Positions 25,617 to 34,553 of a DNA stretch of 64,000 bases are shown in pieces. Source of the DNA: Blautia coccoides (lineage in GTDB: Bacteria; Bacillota; Clostridia; Lachnospirales; Lachnospiraceae); contig NZ_CP136422.1 of the NCBI RefSeq assembly GCF_034355335.1, forward strand, positions 4,872,501 to 4,936,500. Reading direction: 5' to 3'. Made by a program: the position numbers and the translations under genes. How positions within the stretch are numbered: the stretch's first letter is position 1; each line of letters starts with the position of its first letter. Below the pieces are notes generated by a model, which did not search any database, had not been told where the DNA came from, and saw only the letters and a list, made by a program, of their open reading frames with translations.

Positions 25617-26036
25617 ATGAATGAGAGAGAAAAAATCATTCGCTTATGGTTCGATATGTGGCTTAAACAGCAAGATTTAGGAATGGATAAAATTTTTACA
25701 GAAGATGTTGTTTATACGGAAAGCTGGTGTCCTAAATATGAAAATCTTAAAACAGTAAAACATTGGTTTAATGAATGGAATACTCGTGGTAAAGTCATTA
25801 TTTGGGATATTAAACAGTTCTTTCATAAAGAAAATCAAACTGTCGTCGAATGGTATTTTAAAAATGAAATGAATACGGGAAGTGTTGAAGAATTTGACGG
25901 TATTTCCTTAATTGAATGGACAGAAGATAACAAAATCAAATCATTAAAAGAATATGGTTGCAATTTGAATAACTACAATCCATATCAGCACAGCGATAAC
26001 CCTCAATTTAGAGATGAAAAAATAAGCTGGTTTTAA
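25617..26036 (+). CDS. NTF2/SnoaL-like fold protein, ICE cargo
   Basis: This 139-residue protein looks like a single nuclear-transport-factor-2/SnoaL-like domain: N-terminal helix REKIIRLWFDMWL, the IFTEDVVYTESW strand, then TVVEWYFKNEMNTGSVEEFDGISLIEW. Such domains bind or modify small molecules, and no catalytic residues can be assigned here. It starts at the ATG at 25617. It is AT-rich, follows the GNAT gene, and is followed 27 nt after its stop by an intact 34-nt hairpin repeat. Confidence 0.75.
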   Translation: MNEREKIIRLWFDMWLKQQDLGMDKIFTEDVVYTESWCPKYENLKTVKHWFNEWNTRGKVIIWDIKQFFHKENQTVVEWYFKNEMNTGSVEEFDGISLIEWTEDNKIKSLKEYGCNLNNYNPYQHSDNPQFRDEKISWF

Positions 26037-26063
26037 AACTTAATCAAATTATATCTATACACA

Positions 26064-26097
26064 CAAAGCAGTTAGTCTTAGGATTGACTGCTTTTTT
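26064..26097 (+). repeat. 34-nt hairpin repeat, copy B
   Basis: It is identical to copy A at 21767-21800, with a terminator-like stem and T-run. It lies between the NTF2-like cargo gene and the resumption of the Tn916 backbone. Confidence 0.85.
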
Positions 26098-26127
26098 CTT
26101 ACCTAAATTTCAGATTGGAGTGATGAA

Positions 26128-26424
26128 ATGAACGATATTTTTAAGGATATGCAGGTAAAAGTCGGCTGTGAATACATTTCCGACCTGCCCTCTTACAAGC
26201 GTAAGGTGTGGCATGAAATGAAACGACTGAACCCTGCCGACTATGAAGAAAGACAGTTAGAAGATTTTTCAAAGTATGTGTTTGGTATGTCGTACCAGAC
26301 CATAAAAGATGTGATAAAACAACAGAAAGGACGTGAGGAACAATGCAGGAAACAAGGGTGCTGGTGGAAACGAGAGGAACAACTGGCGAAGAAACAATAT
26401 CATACTGGTTCGACCTGCCGATAG
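26128..26424 (+). CDS. Small ICE protein overlapping ardA, unknown function
   Basis: This 98-residue basic protein is encoded behind TTGGAGTG. The N-terminal 70 residues have ordered composition (FKDMQVKVGCEYISDLPSYKRKVWHEMKRLNP). The last 27 residues come from sequence shared, in another frame, with the start of ardA, an 82-nt overlap. It probably drives coupled translation of ardA. I recognise no domain; similar small ORFs occur before ardA in related elements. Confidence 0.6.
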   Translation: MNDIFKDMQVKVGCEYISDLPSYKRKVWHEMKRLNPADYEERQLEDFSKYVFGMSYQTIKDVIKQQKGREEQCRKQGCWWKREEQLAKKQYHTGSTCR

Positions 26425-26846
26425 ATGTTGCCGAGTTTGAAGAAAAGCTGGGTGTCGGTGCAGAAAGTGGGGATTACCGCATTATCGAAAAGGTGTTGCC
26501 TTATGCTGATGAAGTCCACGAACATACCAGCGTGTACCAGCTCAACGAATTAGATTTTATGTACCGCCAGCTTTCGAGCGATATGCAGGAAGAATATACA
26601 GCACTTCTTACGGTGTATGAAAATTTAGAAGCACTTTATATTTGCAGAAATGTGATTACGGTTTATCCCGACTGCAAAATCATGATAGATGTTGCAAGGC
26701 AAAAGCTGATGAACGACCCGACGTTCAAACATCTGTCCGAGGACTGTCAAGAATATTACTTTGACTTTGAAGCCTACGCTTCTCACTTGCAGGAACACGG
26801 GAAATTTTTAATAACGGAACACGGTATTTTTGAACTGCCAGAGTAG
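26343..26846 (+). CDS. ardA: Antirestriction protein ArdA, first copy
   Basis: ArdA is an acidic DNA mimic that blocks type I restriction enzymes when the element enters a new cell. This 167-residue copy shows the three-domain family pattern: WFDLPIDVAEFEEKLGV, TSVYQLNELDFMYRQL, and the C-terminal YYFDFEAYASHLQEHGKFLITEHGIFELPE. It is strongly acidic. It is more diverged from Tn916 Orf18 than the second copy. It lies 17 nt before that gene. Confidence 0.85.
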   Translation: MQETRVLVETRGTTGEETISYWFDLPIDVAEFEEKLGVGAESGDYRIIEKVLPYADEVHEHTSVYQLNELDFMYRQLSSDMQEEYTALLTVYENLEALYICRNVITVYPDCKIMIDVARQKLMNDPTFKHLSEDCQEYYFDFEAYASHLQEHGKFLITEHGIFELPE

Positions 26847-26863
26847 GAAATGAGGTGGTGCTT

Positions 26864-27367
26864 ATGATTGATGATATGGCGGTTTACATTGCTAATCTTG
26901 GCAAATACAATGAGGGCTATTTAGTCGGTGCTTGGTTCACATTTCCTATTGACGAGGAAGATGTAAAAGAAAAAATCGGATTGAATGAACAGTATGAGGA
27001 ATACGCAATCCATGATACCGATAACTTCCCCATTGCGATTGGCGAGTATGTTTCTATTGAAGAACTCAATGAGATGTATGAAATGATAGAGGAACTTCCC
27101 GACTATATCGTAGAGTGTCTGGACAAATTTATCAGCCACTACGGGACGCTGGAAGAAGTCGTGGAACACAAGGACAATATTTATTATTATCCCGACTGTG
27201 AAACCATGACAGACGTTGCCTACTACTACATAGACGAATTACAGGCACTTGGCGACATTCCACCCAGCTTACAGAACTACATTGACTATGAAGCCTACGG
27301 GCGAGATTTGGATATGGGCGGTTGCTTTATTGAAACAAGCCGAGGTATGTGCGAGATACCATACTAA
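26864..27367 (+). CDS. ardA: Antirestriction protein ArdA (Tn916 Orf18-like), second copy
   Basis: This 167-residue acidic protein starts at the ATG at 26864 behind GAGGTGG; a GTG 9 nt earlier overlaps that site. It closely matches Tn916 Orf18: VYIANLGKYNEG, VGAWFTFPID, LQNYIDYEAYGRDLD and the final segment. It should mimic B-form DNA and occupy type I restriction-modification enzymes. Two side-by-side, sequence-diverged ArdA proteins suggest coverage of different restriction systems. Confidence 0.93.
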   Translation: MIDDMAVYIANLGKYNEGYLVGAWFTFPIDEEDVKEKIGLNEQYEEYAIHDTDNFPIAIGEYVSIEELNEMYEMIEELPDYIVECLDKFISHYGTLEEVVEHKDNIYYYPDCETMTDVAYYYIDELQALGDIPPSLQNYIDYEAYGRDLDMGGCFIETSRGMCEIPY

Positions 27368-27423
27368 CGCTGGAAGATCAGCGACAAGCATTGTTGCTAC
27401 TGACAGCGTATTTCTCTTTTAAG

Positions 27424-27446
27424 GGACAGTCTGAAAATGGCTGTCC
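27424..27446 (+). terminator. Hairpin before orf17
   Basis: GGACAG (27424-27429) pairs with CTGTCC (27441-27446), followed by TTTTCTATTTT. It lies 30 nt before the TTG start of the orf17-like gene and may be an attenuator of the orf17-orf13 block. Confidence 0.5.
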
Positions 27447-27475
27447 TTTTCTATTTTGAAAGGAGCTGAAAGAAC

Positions 27476-27874
27476 TTGAAAAAGATTAAAAGCTACACGG
27501 GTATCTGGAACGTGGAAAAAGTCTTGTATGCAATCAATGACTTTAACTTACCCTTTCCCGTTACCTTTACACAGATTACATGGTTTGTGATTACGGAATT
27601 TATCATCATTCTGTTTGGGGATATTCCCCCACTTTCCATGATTGAGGGAGCATTTCTCAAATATTTTGGTATTCCCGTTGCTCTCACTTGGTTCATGTCG
27701 CAGAAAACCTTTGACGGAAAGAAGCCGTACAACTTTTTGAAATCACAGATAACCTATGCCCTGCGACCTAAAATCACTTATGCAGGAAAAGCCGTAAAAC
27801 TGCATAAGCAGACCTTGAATGAAACAATCACGGCAGTAAGGAGTGTGAACTATGTTACCGATAAAATATATTGA
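27476..27874 (+). CDS. Tn916 Orf17-like conjugation membrane protein (TcpE type)
   Basis: This 132-residue protein has a TTG start behind AAAGGAG and two adjacent hydrophobic segments (around residues 28-46 and 56-72), followed by a basic tail. It matches the TcpE/Orf17 component of the Gram-positive mating channel. Its end overlaps the start of the orf16-like ATPase by 23 nt, so the two are translationally coupled. Confidence 0.88.
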   Translation: MKKIKSYTGIWNVEKVLYAINDFNLPFPVTFTQITWFVITEFIIILFGDIPPLSMIEGAFLKYFGIPVALTWFMSQKTFDGKKPYNFLKSQITYALRPKITYAGKAVKLHKQTLNETITAVRSVNYVTDKIY

Positions 27875-30302
27875 CAATAACCTTGTCTGGAACAAGGACA
27901 ATGAGGTGTTCGCTTACTATGAGCTGATACCGTACAACTATTCTTTCTTATCCGCAGAGCAGAAATTTATCGTGCATGACAGCTTTCGACAGCTTATCGC
28001 ACAGTCCCGTGAGGGTAAAATTCATGCGTTGCAGATTGCCACAGAAAGCTCAATCCGAAGTCAGCAGGAGCAGTCAAAGAAACTGGTAACTGGAAAATTA
28101 AAGGAAGTTGCCTATCAGAAGATAGACGAACAGACCGAAGCGTTAGTATCTATGATTGGGGACAATCAAGTGGACTACCGCTTTTTTCTTGGCTTTAAGC
28201 TCATGGTTACGGAAGAACAACTCAATCTGAAGAATATTAAAAAATCGGCATGGCTGACGTTCACGGAATTTCTCCATGAAGTGAACCACACGCTGATGAA
28301 TGATTTTGTTTCCATGCCGAATGATGAAATCAACCGTTACATGAAAATGGAAAAGTTACTGGAAAATAAAATCTCCCGTCGCTTTAAGGTGCGTCGCTTG
28401 GAAATCAATGATTTTGGGTATCTCATGGAACATCTTTACGGCAGGGACGGTATCGCCTATGAAGATTATGAGTACCAGCTACCAAAGAAGAAATTGCAGA
28501 AAGAAACGCTGATAAAATACTACGACCTTATCCGTCCGACAAGGTGTGTGATTGAGGAAAGCCAGCGGTATTTACGATTGGAACATGAGGACAAGGAAAG
28601 CTATGTGTCCTACTTTACTGTCAATGCGATTGTAGGCGAGCTTGATTTTCCGTCGTCTGAAATCTTCTATTTCCAGCAACAGCAATTCACATTCCCCGTT
28701 GATACTTCTATGAATGTAGAAATCGTGGAGAACCGAAAAGCACTTACCACAGTAAGAAATAAGAAAAAGGAATTGAAAGACCTTGACAATCACGCTTATC
28801 AAGCAGGAAGTGAAACCAGCTCAAATGTGGTGGACGCATTAGACAGCGTGGACGAGCTGGAAACAGACTTAGACCAGAGCAAAGAAAGTATGTATAAGTT
28901 AAGCTACGTGATACGGGTGTCTGCACCCGATCTTGACGAGCTGAAACGCCGTTGTGATGAAGTCAAAGACTTTTACGACGACCTCAATGTAAAGCTGGTG
29001 CGTCCTGCTGGGGATATGCTGGGGCTTCATTCTGAATTTCTTCCTGCCAGCAAGCGATATATCAACGACTATGTGCAGTATGTAAAATCAGACTTCTTGG
29101 CAGGGCTTGGTTTTGGTGCGACACAACAGTTAGGGGAAACTACGGGTATCTATATGGGCTATTCCGTTGATACGGGAAGAAATGTGTACCTGCAACCGTC
29201 TTTAGCTTCGCAGGGCGTAAAAGGCACAGTTACAAATGCCCTTGCTTCTGCTTTTGTCGGTTCGCTTGGCGGTGGTAAGTCGTTCTGCAACAATCTTCTG
29301 GTGTATTATTCGGTTCTCTTTGGGGGACAAGCGGTTATCTTAGACCCAAAGTCCGAGCGTGGCAACTGGAAAGAAACGCTTCCAGAGATAGCCCATGAAA
29401 TCAATATCGTAAATCTTACCAGCGATAAAGATAATGCAGGACTTCTTGACCCGTTTGTGATTATGAAGAATGTAAAAGACGCTGAAAGTCTGGCAATCGA
29501 CATCTTGACATTCCTTACGGGTATTTCCTCTAGGGACGGCGAAAAATTCCCCGTACTTCGTAAGGCGGTACGCTCCGTTACCCAGAGTGACAGTCGGGGC
29601 TTGCTCCATGTGATAGACGAGCTACGCCGTGAAGCTACGCCAGTATCAAGGAATATCGCAGACCATATCGACAGCTTCACGGACTACGACTTTGCACACC
29701 TGCTGTTTTCGGACGGTACAGTAGAAAATGCAATCAGTCTGGATAACCAGCTCAATATCATTCAAGTAGCCGACCTTGTGTTGCCAGATAAGGACACGAC
29801 CTTTGAGGAATACACGACCATTGAATTATTATCGGTGTCTATGCTGATTGTGATTAGTACCTTTGCCCTTGATTTTATCCATTCGGACAGAAGTATTTTT
29901 AAGATTGTAGACCTTGACGAAGCGTGGGCGTTCTTAAATGTGGCACAAGGAGAAACGCTCTCTAACAAGCTGGTTCGTGCTGGACGAGCTATGCAGGCAG
30001 GCGTTTATTTCGTTACACAATCTTCTGGGGACGTGTCAAAGGAAAGTCTGAAAAACAATATCGGCTTGAAGTTTGCCTTTCGTTCTACTGACATCAACGA
30101 GATAAAACAGACCTTAGAATTTTTCGGTATCGACAAGGACGACGAGAACAACCAGAAACGCTTGCGTGATTTAGAGAACGGACAATGCTTATTGCAGGAC
30201 TTATACGGACGTGTCGGTGTGGTGCAGATACACCCAGTCTTTGAAGAACTGCTACACGCTTTTGATACCAGACCGCCCGTACAGAGAAATGAGGTGGAGT
30301 GA
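27852..30302 (+). CDS. Tn916 Orf16-like VirB4-type ATPase (TcpF)
   Basis: This 816-residue ATPase powers the type IV-like mating channel. The N-terminal half is the VirB4-type non-catalytic region. Walker A GGGKS lies around residues 474-478 (in LGGGKSFCNN), followed by a LDPKSERG segment. Walker B VDLDEAW lies around residue 685, and VYFVTQSSGDV provides the later motif. Its stop overlaps the ATG of the next gene by one base. The length and motifs are normal for the family. Confidence 0.94.
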   Translation: MLPIKYIDNNLVWNKDNEVFAYYELIPYNYSFLSAEQKFIVHDSFRQLIAQSREGKIHALQIATESSIRSQQEQSKKLVTGKLKEVAYQKIDEQTEALVSMIGDNQVDYRFFLGFKLMVTEEQLNLKNIKKSAWLTFTEFLHEVNHTLMNDFVSMPNDEINRYMKMEKLLENKISRRFKVRRLEINDFGYLMEHLYGRDGIAYEDYEYQLPKKKLQKETLIKYYDLIRPTRCVIEESQRYLRLEHEDKESYVSYFTVNAIVGELDFPSSEIFYFQQQQFTFPVDTSMNVEIVENRKALTTVRNKKKELKDLDNHAYQAGSETSSNVVDALDSVDELETDLDQSKESMYKLSYVIRVSAPDLDELKRRCDEVKDFYDDLNVKLVRPAGDMLGLHSEFLPASKRYINDYVQYVKSDFLAGLGFGATQQLGETTGIYMGYSVDTGRNVYLQPSLASQGVKGTVTNALASAFVGSLGGGKSFCNNLLVYYSVLFGGQAVILDPKSERGNWKETLPEIAHEINIVNLTSDKDNAGLLDPFVIMKNVKDAESLAIDILTFLTGISSRDGEKFPVLRKAVRSVTQSDSRGLLHVIDELRREATPVSRNIADHIDSFTDYDFAHLLFSDGTVENAISLDNQLNIIQVADLVLPDKDTTFEEYTTIELLSVSMLIVISTFALDFIHSDRSIFKIVDLDEAWAFLNVAQGETLSNKLVRAGRAMQAGVYFVTQSSGDVSKESLKNNIGLKFAFRSTDINEIKQTLEFFGIDKDDENNQKRLRDLENGQCLLQDLYGRVGVVQIHPVFEELLHAFDTRPPVQRNEVE

Positions 30303-32548
30303 TGAAAGAAAGGATAAAAGGTGCGTTCACAAAAAAGAAGATTTTCCACTTTTTCAAAATGGCTCTGTTCGTGGTGGCACTCTCCCTTATCCTGCTTTCA
30401 CTTCTGGGGACGGTGGCTCATGCGACGGGTCTTGTGGACGATACCATAAACGCAGAAAATCTATATTCAAAATATCCCCTTTCCAACTACCAGCTTGATT
30501 TTTATGTAGATAATAGCTGGTCGTGGCTTCCGTGGAACTGGCTGGACGGGATTGGAAAATCGGTGCAGTACGGGCTTTACTGCATTACCAACTTTGTCTG
30601 GACGATAAGCCTTTATTTAAGCAATGCAACGGGCTATGTGGTGCAGGAAGCCTATAAGCTGGACTTCATCAACGATATGGCAGACAGTATCGGAAAGAGC
30701 ATACAGACCCTTGCAGGCGTTACCGAGAATGGCTTCGGGAGTACGGGATTTTATGTGGGTTCTCTATTACTGATAATTTTAATCATTGGTATTTATGTTG
30801 CCTATACGGGACTGATAAAAAGAGAAACCAGCAAAGCGGTTCAAGCGGTTATCAATTTTCTTGTGGTGTTCTTGCTGTCCGCTTCGTTTATCGCCTATGC
30901 CCCCGACTACATCAAGAAGATAAATGAATTTTCATCAGACATCAGTACCGCTTCACTTGATTTGGGAACAAAAATCATGCTCCCCAACTCTGACAGCGAG
31001 GGCAAGGACAGCGTGGACTTGATACGGGACAGCCTATTTTCTATTCAAGTGGAACAGCCGTGGCTACTCTTACAATTCGGGAACAGCAATGCAGAGGAAA
31101 TCGGGACAGACCGTGTGGAAGCTCTTGTATCGGCAAGCCCAGAGGACGAGGACGGAAAGACCAGAGAAGAAGTCGTGAAAACAGAAATAGAGGACAACGA
31201 CAACAACAATCTGACGATACCGCAGGTCGTGAACCGTTTAGGCATGGTGTTCTTCCTATTCATTTTTAATATAGGTATCACAATCTTTGTATTCCTACTG
31301 ACAGGAATAATGATATTAAGCCAGATACTCTTTATTATCTTTTCAATGTTTTTACCTATCAGTTTTCTTCTTTCCATGATACCCAGTCAAGAAAATCTGG
31401 CAAAGCAGGCAATCGTGAGGGTGTTTAATACCATAATGACACGGGCAGGAATAACGCTCATTGTAACGGTGGCGTTCAGTATTTCCAGTATGTTTTATAA
31501 CATCTCCAAAGAGTACCCGTTTTTTATGGTGGCGTTCTTACAGATAGTGTGTTTCGCAGGTATCTTTATCAAGTTAGGGGACTTAATGAATATGTTCTCT
31601 TTGAACGCTAATGACAGTCAAAACATGGGACGCAGGATATTCCGCAGACCGTATCTGTTTATGCGACATAGAGCTAGGCGTATGGAAAGACGGCTTGCTG
31701 GTGCGGTTACTGCTGGCGGTGTTGCTGGTGCGGTGGCAGGTAGCACGATTTCAAACAGAAAACCGACAAGGAACACAGCCACAAAAGACAGTCGGGGCAA
31801 TACCACTTCCAGCATGGGACAGCGTGCAGGTTCAAAGGTGGGGGCTGTCTTAGATACGAAAAATAAAGTGAAAGACAAGGCAACCGCTGTCAAAGAGAAT
31901 ATCAAGGATATGCCGACACAGACCGCTTATGCGGTGTATTCCGCAAAGGAAAAGGCAAAGTCCAGCGTGTCCGACTTCAAGCGTGGCATGGTGCAGGAAC
32001 AGCAATCCAGACAGATGGGACGATTGGAAAAGCAGGAACAGCATAAGAAAAATATCGCTGACAAGCGTATGGAGCTTCAAAAGGCACAAGAAGCAAGGCA
32101 GGTACAGCGAAAGGCTGACGGATCAGCGACAACGGGAGCTACCCGTCCCCATGAGCGACCAGCCACAGCTTCAAAGCCGAGTGCTGAAAAAATGCAGGAA
32201 ATCAAGCGACCAGCCACAACTTCAACTATTCCAAAGTCGAGTGCTGAAAAAATGCAGGAAGTGAAACGTCCTGCCACAGCGACCACTTCAAAAGCAAGTG
32301 AACCAGTCAAGACAAATGTTGTGAAAGAGCGTCCGTTATCTTCTGGTGTTTCTGATAGGAAAGCGACCCAGCCTACACAGACAGTACATAGGCAGAATGT
32401 AGAAAAAGTGGTATCGCAGGAAACACGCCAGAATTACACCAAAGACCGCAGGACAAAGGTTCAGCAGACGCAGAGCGTCCAGAAGAACCAGCAGACCATA
32501 GAGAAAACTCGTAACCTTGTAACGAAGAAAGGACAGAAGAAAAAATGA
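30302..32548 (+). CDS. Tn916 Orf15-like polytopic membrane protein (TcpH/VirB6-like)
   Basis: This 748-residue protein has an N-terminal signal-like helix, about seven or eight membrane helices up to residue 450, and a long hydrophilic cytoplasmic tail rich in Lys, Gln, Arg and Ser/Thr with short near-repeats (PSAEKMQEIKRPAT and PSAEKMQEVKRPAT). It is the main channel protein of the mating pore. A GTG at 30299 is an alternative start; the ATG at 30302 suits the AGGTGG site better. It overlaps orf14 by 4 nt (ATGA). Confidence 0.92.
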   Translation: MKERIKGAFTKKKIFHFFKMALFVVALSLILLSLLGTVAHATGLVDDTINAENLYSKYPLSNYQLDFYVDNSWSWLPWNWLDGIGKSVQYGLYCITNFVWTISLYLSNATGYVVQEAYKLDFINDMADSIGKSIQTLAGVTENGFGSTGFYVGSLLLIILIIGIYVAYTGLIKRETSKAVQAVINFLVVFLLSASFIAYAPDYIKKINEFSSDISTASLDLGTKIMLPNSDSEGKDSVDLIRDSLFSIQVEQPWLLLQFGNSNAEEIGTDRVEALVSASPEDEDGKTREEVVKTEIEDNDNNNLTIPQVVNRLGMVFFLFIFNIGITIFVFLLTGIMILSQILFIIFSMFLPISFLLSMIPSQENLAKQAIVRVFNTIMTRAGITLIVTVAFSISSMFYNISKEYPFFMVAFLQIVCFAGIFIKLGDLMNMFSLNANDSQNMGRRIFRRPYLFMRHRARRMERRLAGAVTAGGVAGAVAGSTISNRKPTRNTATKDSRGNTTSSMGQRAGSKVGAVLDTKNKVKDKATAVKENIKDMPTQTAYAVYSAKEKAKSSVSDFKRGMVQEQQSRQMGRLEKQEQHKKNIADKRMELQKAQEARQVQRKADGSATTGATRPHERPATASKPSAEKMQEIKRPATTSTIPKSSAEKMQEVKRPATATTSKASEPVKTNVVKERPLSSGVSDRKATQPTQTVHRQNVEKVVSQETRQNYTKDRRTKVQQTQSVQKNQQTIEKTRNLVTKKGQKKK

Positions 32549-33552
32549 AACTGAAACATATCGCTCTCATTGGCAGTCTGTTTCCTATCCTCTTTTCTCT
32601 GGTGCTTTTCTTTGGTGTCTTGATTAGTGCGGACAGCGACGACAAGAACAGCAACTTTTCTTCTGGCATTACGGGTATGAACTTATCCGCAGAAGTCTTG
32701 AAACATCAGCCTATGGTAGAAAAGTACGCCAGAGAATACGGTATTTCCGAGTATGTCAATGTGCTACTGGCTATCATTCAAGTAGAAAGTGGCGGTACGG
32801 CAGAAGATATTATGCAGAGTTCGGAAAGTCTGGGACTACCACCCAACTCTTTAGATACGGAAAGCTCAATCAAGCAGGGGTGTAAGTATTTTGCATCCCT
32901 GCTTTCTTCCTGCAAAAATCAAGGTATCGACGATTTGAATGTAGCGATACAGTCTTATAACTATGGCGGTGGCTATGTGGGATATGTGGCAGGAAAAGGG
33001 AAAAAACACACCTTTAACCTTGCAGAGAGCTTCGCTCGTGAGAAGTCGGGTGGAAAGAAAGTAACCTACACCAACCCGATAGCTGTTGCAAAGAACGGGG
33101 GCTGGCGGTATGGCTATGGAAATATGTTCTATGTGGAATTAGTCAATCAATATTTGACCGTGGCACACTTTGATAATGCGACGGCACAAGCGATTATGAA
33201 TGAAGCGTTGAAATATCAAGGCTGGAAGTATGTGTATGGTGGCAGTAACCCGAACACTTCCTTTGATTGTAGCGGACTTGTGCAATGGTGCTATGGAAAA
33301 GCTGGTATCTCTTTACCGAGAACAGCACAAGCACAGTATGACGCTACCCAACATCTTCCACTCTCGCAGGCAAAGGCTGGGGACTTGGTGTTTTTCCATT
33401 CTACCTATAACGCTGGTTCGTATGTGACCCACGTCGGTATCTATGTAGGAAATAACCAGATGTACCATGCAGGCGACCCGATAGGATATGCAGACCTAAG
33501 TAGTAGTTACTGGCAACAGCACTTAATCGGTGCAGGACGAGTAAAACAATAG
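32545..33552 (+). CDS. Tn916 Orf14-like bifunctional cell-wall hydrolase (CwlT type)
   Basis: This 335-residue secreted or membrane-anchored protein has one N-terminal helix (residues 7-27). A lysozyme-like muramidase domain follows (around residues 50-190; catalytic Glu in LLAIIQVESGG). The C-terminal domain is NlpC/P60 peptidase (around 215-335; Cys in FDCSGLVQWCYG near 241, His in VTHVGIYVG near 296). It locally opens peptidoglycan for the mating channel. Confidence 0.93.
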   Translation: MKLKHIALIGSLFPILFSLVLFFGVLISADSDDKNSNFSSGITGMNLSAEVLKHQPMVEKYAREYGISEYVNVLLAIIQVESGGTAEDIMQSSESLGLPPNSLDTESSIKQGCKYFASLLSSCKNQGIDDLNVAIQSYNYGGGYVGYVAGKGKKHTFNLAESFAREKSGGKKVTYTNPIAVAKNGGWRYGYGNMFYVELVNQYLTVAHFDNATAQAIMNEALKYQGWKYVYGGSNPNTSFDCSGLVQWCYGKAGISLPRTAQAQYDATQHLPLSQAKAGDLVFFHSTYNAGSYVTHVGIYVGNNQMYHAGDPIGYADLSSSYWQQHLIGAGRVKQ

Positions 33553-33568
33553 AAAGGACTTGAAAAAT

Positions 33569-34471
33569 ATGTTTAAGAAGAATAAGAAACAGACAGAAAA
33601 TGTCAAAGAAAAAAAGGTGCGTACTGTCAAGGTAGGCACACATAAGAAAACCGTGATTGCGTTGTGGGTGGTGCTTATCGCAAGCGTGAGCTTTGGGGTG
33701 TATAAGAATTTTACGGCTATCGACCAGCACACGACCCATGAAAAAGAAATCATTGAACTTCGCTTGCAGGACACCAACGGGATAGAAAATTTCGTAAAGA
33801 ACTTTGCAAAGTCCTATTACACATGGAGTAACAGCAAAGAAGCTATCGAAGCAAGGACGCAGGCAATCAACGGTTATCTGACAAAGGAATTGCAGGACTT
33901 GAATGTTGATACAATCAGAACGGATATACCGACCAGCTCCACAGTTACAGATGTGATTGTATGGCATATCGAGCAATCGGGAACGGACACTTTTTCTGCT
34001 ACCTACGAAGTAGATCAGCAGATAAAAGAGGGAGAACAGACAAGTAATGTCAAGGCAACCTATACTGTAAAAGTCCATGTAGACGCTGACGGGGATATGG
34101 TAATCATTCAGAACCCTACCCTTGCACCAGTAATCGAAAAGTCGGACTATGAGCCTAAGACACCAGAAACAGACGCAAGTGTAGACGCTGATACCGTCAA
34201 CGACGCTACCTCTTTTCTGGAAACATTCTTTAAGCTCTATCCAACAGCCACAGAAAAAGAGCTTGCCTATTATGTATCGGGGAATGTGCTTGAACCTATC
34301 GGCAGGGACTATCTTTATTCTGAACTGGTAAACCCTATCTTCACAAAGGACGGGGACAATGTAAAAGTTAAAGTAGCTGTGAAATTCCTTGATAATCAGA
34401 CAAAGGCAACGCAGGTATCGCAGTATGAACTTGTGCTACATAAGGATAGCAACTGGAAGATTGTTGGATAA
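33569..34471 (+). CDS. Tn916 Orf13-like conjugal transfer protein (TcpC)
   Basis: This 300-residue bitopic protein has a basic N-terminal cytoplasmic segment, one membrane helix (around residues 28-46) and an extracytoplasmic part with two NTF2-like TcpC domains. TcpC helps assemble the mating channel at the membrane. The ATG at 33569 has an AGAAAGGA site 10 nt upstream; a TTG at 33560 is too close to it. It is the last gene of the transfer block; regulated cargo begins directly after. Confidence 0.9.
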   Translation: MFKKNKKQTENVKEKKVRTVKVGTHKKTVIALWVVLIASVSFGVYKNFTAIDQHTTHEKEIIELRLQDTNGIENFVKNFAKSYYTWSNSKEAIEARTQAINGYLTKELQDLNVDTIRTDIPTSSTVTDVIVWHIEQSGTDTFSATYEVDQQIKEGEQTSNVKATYTVKVHVDADGDMVIIQNPTLAPVIEKSDYEPKTPETDASVDADTVNDATSFLETFFKLYPTATEKELAYYVSGNVLEPIGRDYLYSELVNPIFTKDGDNVKVKVAVKFLDNQTKATQVSQYELVLHKDSNWKIVG

Positions 34472-34480
34472 GCAAGTGGA

Positions 34481-34539
34481 TTGACAAACGACTTCTAAAT
34501 GTGGTATATTTCTCTTGTAAAGATAGAAATATACCACAT
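34481..34539 (+). promoter_or_regulatory. Promoter with perfect 15-bp palindromic operator
   Basis: A -35 TTGACA (34481-34486) and a -10 TATATT (34505-34510) are 18 bp apart. The -10 lies inside the first arm of a perfect inverted repeat: ATGTGGTATATTTCT (34499-34513) and its complement at 34525-34539, with an 11-bp spacer. Repressor binding here would block transcription of the membrane-protein/XRE pair. Confidence 0.85.
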
Positions 34540-34553
34540 AAGGAGTGAATGTT

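Noticed and set aside
33401..34078. 225-codon minus-strand ORF over orf14/orf13
   Set aside because: Shadow of two clear transfer genes, with no ribosome binding site or domain.
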